A DNA stretch of 64,000 bases from Labia minor. Its lineage: Eukaryota; Arthropoda; Insecta; Dermaptera; Spongiphoridae. Position 1 is the first letter of the stretch, and each line of letters begins with the position of its first letter. The translations under genes were made by a program, and so were the position numbers. Positions 59,269-64,000 of the stretch are shown here, piece by piece. Under the pieces are notes generated by a model. The model made no database searches, was not told where the DNA came from, and worked only from the letters and a program-made list of their open reading frames with translations. The stretch is from positions 46,415,296 to 46,479,295 of the forward strand of contig OY720346.1 of NCBI GenBank assembly GCA_963082975.1, read 5' to 3'.

Positions 59269-59640
59269 ATTTTTTAAAATATTTCTTATTTAATATTTTC
59301 TGAAAAAAATTATAAAATATTTATATGAATTTAATGTAAGTACCCATTATAATTTGTGAGATTTGTTGCTATGACAATGTTTGTATTTTCTTTCTTCAAT
59401 ATTATAATTTCTAATAATAATAATTTCTAATTTCTGTTCTACAATATGCAAAAAAATCGTTATTCACCAATCACTGTTAGAAATATTCATCATATATCCT
59501 TGTCCTTATGAGATCGTAAGCCAGAAATTAATTAATAAAATGACGTAAAGTACCTAAAGTTGTGATGGGGGTCCGTCAAAAAAAATTTTTTCAAGTGGGG
59601 GTCCGTGGAGTACATAAGTTTAAGAACCTATGATCTAGAG

Positions 59641-61011
59641 CATAGCAAAGAAAAATCACAAAGTAGTAAAATTTTGTATTTAAAAATAATATGTGATAAA
59701 TAAGAATTAGAATAGGAAAATAAATATTTAATTAATTGATTATCCTATATTTATCCTATATTTTTTCAATTTATAAATAGTTAGTAAAAGTATTAGACAA
59801 TTTTGAGATTTGGTACGCTCTCAAGAAAATAGAGAAATCAAGACCATCTGGAACACCTCATGAGTCTAAGACATGAAGACTAGTAAATTTTTAGTCAGCT
59901 TCTCAGAATTATTGTGAATTATTTTTATTTATTCTTAAATCTAAATGAACTTGAAGTGGTGGGCGGACTAGGATTATTATGTATGCTTAAAATATAAAGA
60001 AATATAATATATAATTTCAAAATTTCTTTTATTATATAAAAAATAATTATTTAAAATTTATAATTTGTTCAAAAGTAAATAAAAAAAATTGTGGCATCGG
60101 TAATTATAAAGATAATTGAAAAAAAATCTCTTATTGTGATCATAGAGTTATAAAAATAATATCATAAATATAATACATTATTAATTTTTAAAATATTTTG
60201 ACAATTGATATTTCACAGTCGGCTAAATTTAACCTAGTACCAATACTCAAATCCTGCTAGATAGCAACTTCTATTATTAAGTTCTTGAACATTAAACTTA
60301 ATAATAAAATTCAATTACCATTAAATATTTAGATTTGAGGAACAATTCAATAATGTCACCAGGAGCTAGAAAGTGTTCACTCTTTAGAAGTAAGTTAAAA
60401 TTTAAGTAAAAATTTTCAAACAGATTAAGCAAATTATGATAAAAATAATATGAAAATGATAGACATATTTAAAAAATCAAACTAACTAAAATTAATCTCT
60501 GTTTTCCATCATATAAACATAACTATTAAATCTAATTTTTGATGTTAAATTTCAATTTGAATCATAAAAACTTTTAATAGCAGATTATTTTAAGATTTAA
60601 AAATATATAGATCTAGCTATTAAATATATTGAATATACTTATAGTTTAGAAATAAATCCTACAAGATTGTTCTATTAAAGCCAGATTAAAATTTCAATTA
60701 AATTTTCAACACAATGTAAATATTTTTTAGTTGATTTTTTTTTTCTTTTTTTTTTAATTGTATATTTAATAAAAATATGAAAAAATTTAATTAAAATTAA
60801 AATGTAATTAAATTAAAGGTTATATCAATATAATATAAATTAAAATGTTTGTTTATAATAATGAAATATTTTTTATTGATTTTTTTTTTTTAATGAATTT
60901 AAAAGTAAAGTTAAGTATTCTGAAAATGATTGAAACCGCAAACTTTAATTAAATATCTGGTTTTCAGATTTGGATTTCTTTTCATATCCTATACATAGAA
61001 ATTTAAAAAAA
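59641..61011. other. AT-rich noncoding stretch
   Basis: No gene is supported. A weak tRNA-like segment may lie on the minus strand at about 60225-60300 (AGTTTAATG...AGCAGGATTTGAG). Confidence 0.5.
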
Positions 61012-61613
61012 ATCTGGAGTGTCTCCCCTCGACTATGTGACAAATTTGAGTTGGATTAATTAACATATATATTATATTTAAATTAATAAATAAATAAATT
61101 TTAAAATTAATAAATAATATTTATTAAACCAAACGTGTTTGGCTCTTTGTTGATGACACCACGTCATGTGCTGGCGCGTGTTTGGCAGTCAACGTGTTAA
61201 AACATTAATTTCGGTACTTTCAGCGAATCAATCAAGCTGAAATTTTATATAAAGCAGTTTTATACAATTTTTATAATCATGTGAAAAACTATCAAACATA
61301 TATCTTTATTTTTACGGCCAGTAGAGGAGAGGAAAAAATATGAGAACATTGTAGGTAATGATCCTCTTCCGGATGAGCTACATTTCTCAAAAGTTGATAG
61401 AAAACTACGAATTTTGAATAATTCCCATTTACCAAATTTCATGATTCAAGCTCAAACCGTTTTTGCGTAATCTTGTCCACATACACACATACACAGACAT
61501 TTCTCTCAACCTTAGTGAAAATAATTCACAGGAACTTTCAAAGCGTATAAAATCATCAAAATCTCGAAATCGAAAATTTTCGTGATCGCAATTCTATCTC
61601 TGGTGAGATAGTA
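61012..61613 (-). mobile_element. HINE family A copy 5
   Basis: A complete copy of about 600 bp. The left edge is CTGGAGTGTCTCCCCTCGAC. The right edge is CTATCTCTGGTGAGATAGTA, where the stem now contains one mismatch. The microsatellite is reduced to ACACACATACACAG. It is more diverged than copies 2 and 3 and so probably older. Confidence 0.85.
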
Positions 61614-62936
61614 ATTATACAAAACTATACTAAAAAAGTGAAATATTAATAATGTGAAGTCATTTTATGTCAAGATTTATTTTTTGTTAATAGATTTAAA
61701 TTTTTAAGAAAAAAAAATATTAACTTTGTGGTTTTGAATACAGATTTTATTCAATTAAAAGAGAAAGATATATTTATCATTTTGAATAGAATATTTTGAA
61801 AAGAGAAAGGGACACCAACCACAGGGGGAAGGGATTTTGTTTTATCCAATAGACTATTACTGAAAGAAAAAAAGGGGAAGTGAATCTTTCTCACTCTTTT
61901 CTTCCGCATAAAAGTAAACCGATTTTTTTTACGAAGCAATTGTATCTGATCAATTTATAAAAGAGGGACTTATTCGTTGCTTGAAATGCGTGGAAAAGAG
62001 GGTGGAGATAGATATGGAGGGGGGAGAAGAGGGAAAGAATAGGAGCAAATGATGGTATATGTTTTAGGAAAGCAACCTTATAAAAAAAAATTGAATTTAT
62101 AAAGAAATTTGTAAAGTGTGTATACCAAAATGTCCGCCTTACTTCTATTTTATTATTTATATATGAATCTATTCAAGTTAACAATTGTTAAAAACTTAAA
62201 GAAAATTTGTATTATGTTTTATTATATTTTGCTTATTTGAATAATTTATATAAATGTGGTAGGGTAAAGATTCTTTTTTTATGAAAGAGAAAGAAAATAA
62301 ACAACCATTATATATATATAGGTATATAATATTTTATATGGACATAAAAAAATACAATTTAATTTTAAAGACATCTATTATTCTTTGTAAATATTTTTAC
62401 TTACACTGTTTTTTCAGATCATACATATCAATAAAATATATGAAAATAAATAAATGCTAAAAGCAAAATAAGATGGTTTAATTTATAATAAATAAAAAAT
62501 AAAAAAAATAGATAAGTTAAAAGGACGAAAATGATTACACTAAATCTAGTGGGTGGTTTTATATTTATAAAGATTATTAAATTGAAGGAATTAGGAGTGA
62601 ATACGAATTGGATGGAGCTAGTTCAGAATAGCTATGGACGGCTGGAAATAACCAAAAAATTTTCTCAGCACTAGCGCCACATAAATCAATATAACTAGAA
62701 ATTAAAATTTACTATAGTAATGTATTATGTAAAAGTTTAGTATTAAATATAAAAAAATGTATTCTTTAAAGCATCCTAGTAAAAAGGCGTATTTTTCCCG
62801 TTAAGAAATCATTCATCTCTATCTCTATTAACTAAAAAAATACTATTAAAAATTCCTTTCATAGGTGAATAAAGCTATTTTCATCGGGGAACAGCCAGAC
62901 ATTGTTATATTGAAGCCTGACCAATCCACCAGGTGA

Positions 62937-62987
62937 ATCATCCAGATAGAAAAAAAAATGTGATCATCCAGATAGAAAAAAAAATGT
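62937..62987 (+). repeat. tandem duplication, 2 x 26 bp
   Basis: The unit ATCATCCAGATAG plus an A-run and TGTG is repeated head to tail. Confidence 0.9.
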
Positions 62988-63864
62988 ATTTCTTTTGTAT
63001 AATAAAAATTAAATAAATAATAACAATCTATATTTAAATATAAAAATAGATTTATAAAAATTTACATAAGAATTATATTTAGAAAGAAATTTAAATTTAT
63101 GGTTTATACTATTAAGAATATAATGTTTAAGTAATAACTGTGTGATAAATATATTTATATATAAATCATAAATCTTTATTTATATCTTAATTCTATACAT
63201 ATAACAAATATGAATTGGTTTGAAAAGTTTAAAGAAACGTAAGCAGCAACAGGTCTGACCCGGGGTCAATATCAAATATAACTATATTCATTCTATTATG
63301 TCAGATGAATTTTTATTTTTCCGTGATTTATCATCGCTTGATTTTATAAAAATAACAAAACAAAAAACGAAATACTCTCAAAATGGAATACAAAATATAA
63401 TGGGAAAGAGGGAGAAGAAACACATCAGATTGATTTACGTTAGAATTTATATTCATTTTATATATTAAAAAGATAAAATATGTGGTTAATTTCAGTGAAA
63501 CAACTGGCTAAATGAAATTAAATGAATGTCTTCTGGGCTAAAATAAGGTCAGACCAGCTTCAACATAAGGGACATTGAATTATAGAGAGAATTGAGAAAA
63601 ATTAATTTGGAAAACTTAAAAAATAATAAAGTAATATAAAAGAGTATAAAATAATATATTTATTTCTAATATTTATATTTTAGATAAATATTTTATATAA
63701 ATAAATAAAAATATTATATTATTTTGTTGAAACAATTGTTTTTTTATTAATTTCACGTTAACAGAGATGAGAAAAAATATTTTCATTTGTAAATTTTATT
63801 GAAAAATGTTTTTTAATTAATCAGTTCAGGTAAATTGTCAAAAGAAGAATCATTTGGTGTGGAC

Positions 63865-63868
<4 letters not shown>

Positions 63869-63912
<44 letters not shown>
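63869..63912 (+). repeat. (TA)n microsatellite, about 44 bp
   Basis: Perfect TA array close to the right edge of the window. Confidence 0.9.
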
Positions 63913-63916
<4 letters not shown>

Positions 63917-64000
63917 CTTTTCAATGCCACCCTCGGACATATGGTTGTGATAATTCTGTGAAAAGTTTATCTGACTGATGAGTGAGGCATATTTTTTTTC

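Larger units (their letters stand above)
56315..59632 (+). mobile_element. complete hAT transposon, 3.3 kb
   Basis: The left end is CAGTGGTTCTTAAACTG and the right end, on the opposite strand, is CATAGGTTCTTAAACTTA: a roughly 16-bp terminal repeat with two mismatches. The octamer ATCTAGAG lies on both sides (56307-56314 and 59633-59640). Just inside the left end is the perfect palindrome GGTCCGCGGACC, then CCTGGGGGTCCGCGG. Two more GGGGGTCCGT units lie near the right end (59566 and 59597). A single transposase gene fills the middle. All parts needed for an autonomous element are visible. Confidence 0.9.
61614..64000. other. AT-rich noncoding stretch
   Basis: No gene is supported. At 62585-62660 a weak frame (LKELGVNTNWMELVQNSYGR) recalls the tail of LINE proteins but is too short to call. 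Confidence 0.5.

Noticed and set aside
61260-61442. Minus-strand frame of 60 codons with KFGKWELF and LPT
   Set aside because: Same family A repeat sequence as above, in copy 5.
62585-62660. Weak LINE tail (LKELGVNTNWMELVQNSYGR)
   Set aside because: Too short, and lacks the DRxxWR motif that made the other tails recognisable.
1-64000. CRISPR arrays, rRNA genes, canonical tRNA genes, operons
   Set aside because: None seen; the direct repeats here are microsatellites, tandem duplications or transposons, and the DNA is eukaryotic in character.

Overview
The window looks like noncoding nuclear DNA from an animal, most likely an arthropod. It is very AT-rich, full of (TA)n and A/T runs, and has no bacterial gene layout. 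It carries eukaryotic transposon families: hAT, mariner/Tc1, pogo/Tigger, non-LTR retrotransposon ends, tRNA-derived SINEs and Helentron-type non-autonomous elements. A parasitic copepod such as a sea louse is my best guess from base composition and the Tc1-type protein, but nothing here proves it. No host gene can be followed through the window; at most there are one or two isolated candidate exons, so most of it is intergenic or intronic.

Layout. 1-9.3 kb is AT-rich spacer with a decayed mariner (4.5 kb), a retrotransposon end (5.5 kb) and a Tigger deletion derivative (7.0-7.5 kb). 9.3-10.7 kb is a compact element with about 39-bp perfect terminal inverted repeats around a small spliced gene of unknown function (210 aa, one 95-nt intron) on the minus strand. 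12.2-13.2 kb has a hAT MITE with an 8-bp target duplication, an unusual inverted-module repeat and a SINE. 14.8-18.7 kb has two inverted copies of a Helentron-like repeat (family A) around a copy of family B, followed by a retrotransposon end. 22-27 kb has another hAT MITE, a degraded retrotransposon, family A, an endonuclease-domain (EEP) fragment and a SINE. 37.1-38.3 kb is a third Helentron-like family (C) with a family B copy nested inside it. 38.5-44.8 kb is framed by about 0.5-kb inverted repeats. 48.6-51.5 kb holds three mariner-family elements; one contains family B, and its sister copy preserves the uninterrupted site. 54.6-55.2 kb is a truncated Tc1-like element. 55.9-59.6 kb holds two hAT elements placed head to tail on the same 8-bp target. 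The second encodes an apparently intact 619-aa BED-finger transposase, the only convincing full-length protein gene here. 61.0-61.6 kb is a last copy of family A.

How the parts relate. Families A, B and C share one plan: a short subterminal inverted repeat at the 5' end, a GTCY/GT-type microsatellite in the middle, the inverse of that repeat near the 3' end, and then a terminal hairpin. That plan is known for HINEs, the non-autonomous partners of Helentrons (DINE-1 in flies). The EEP fragment at 25.6 kb could come from the autonomous partner. The hAT MITEs share nnnTAnnn target sites, so a Buster-like transposase could have mobilised them. The most novel items are the three-family HINE set with its empty-site evidence, the double hAT insertion on one target, the spliced-gene TIR element, the inverted hammerhead-like modules and the large inverted repeat.
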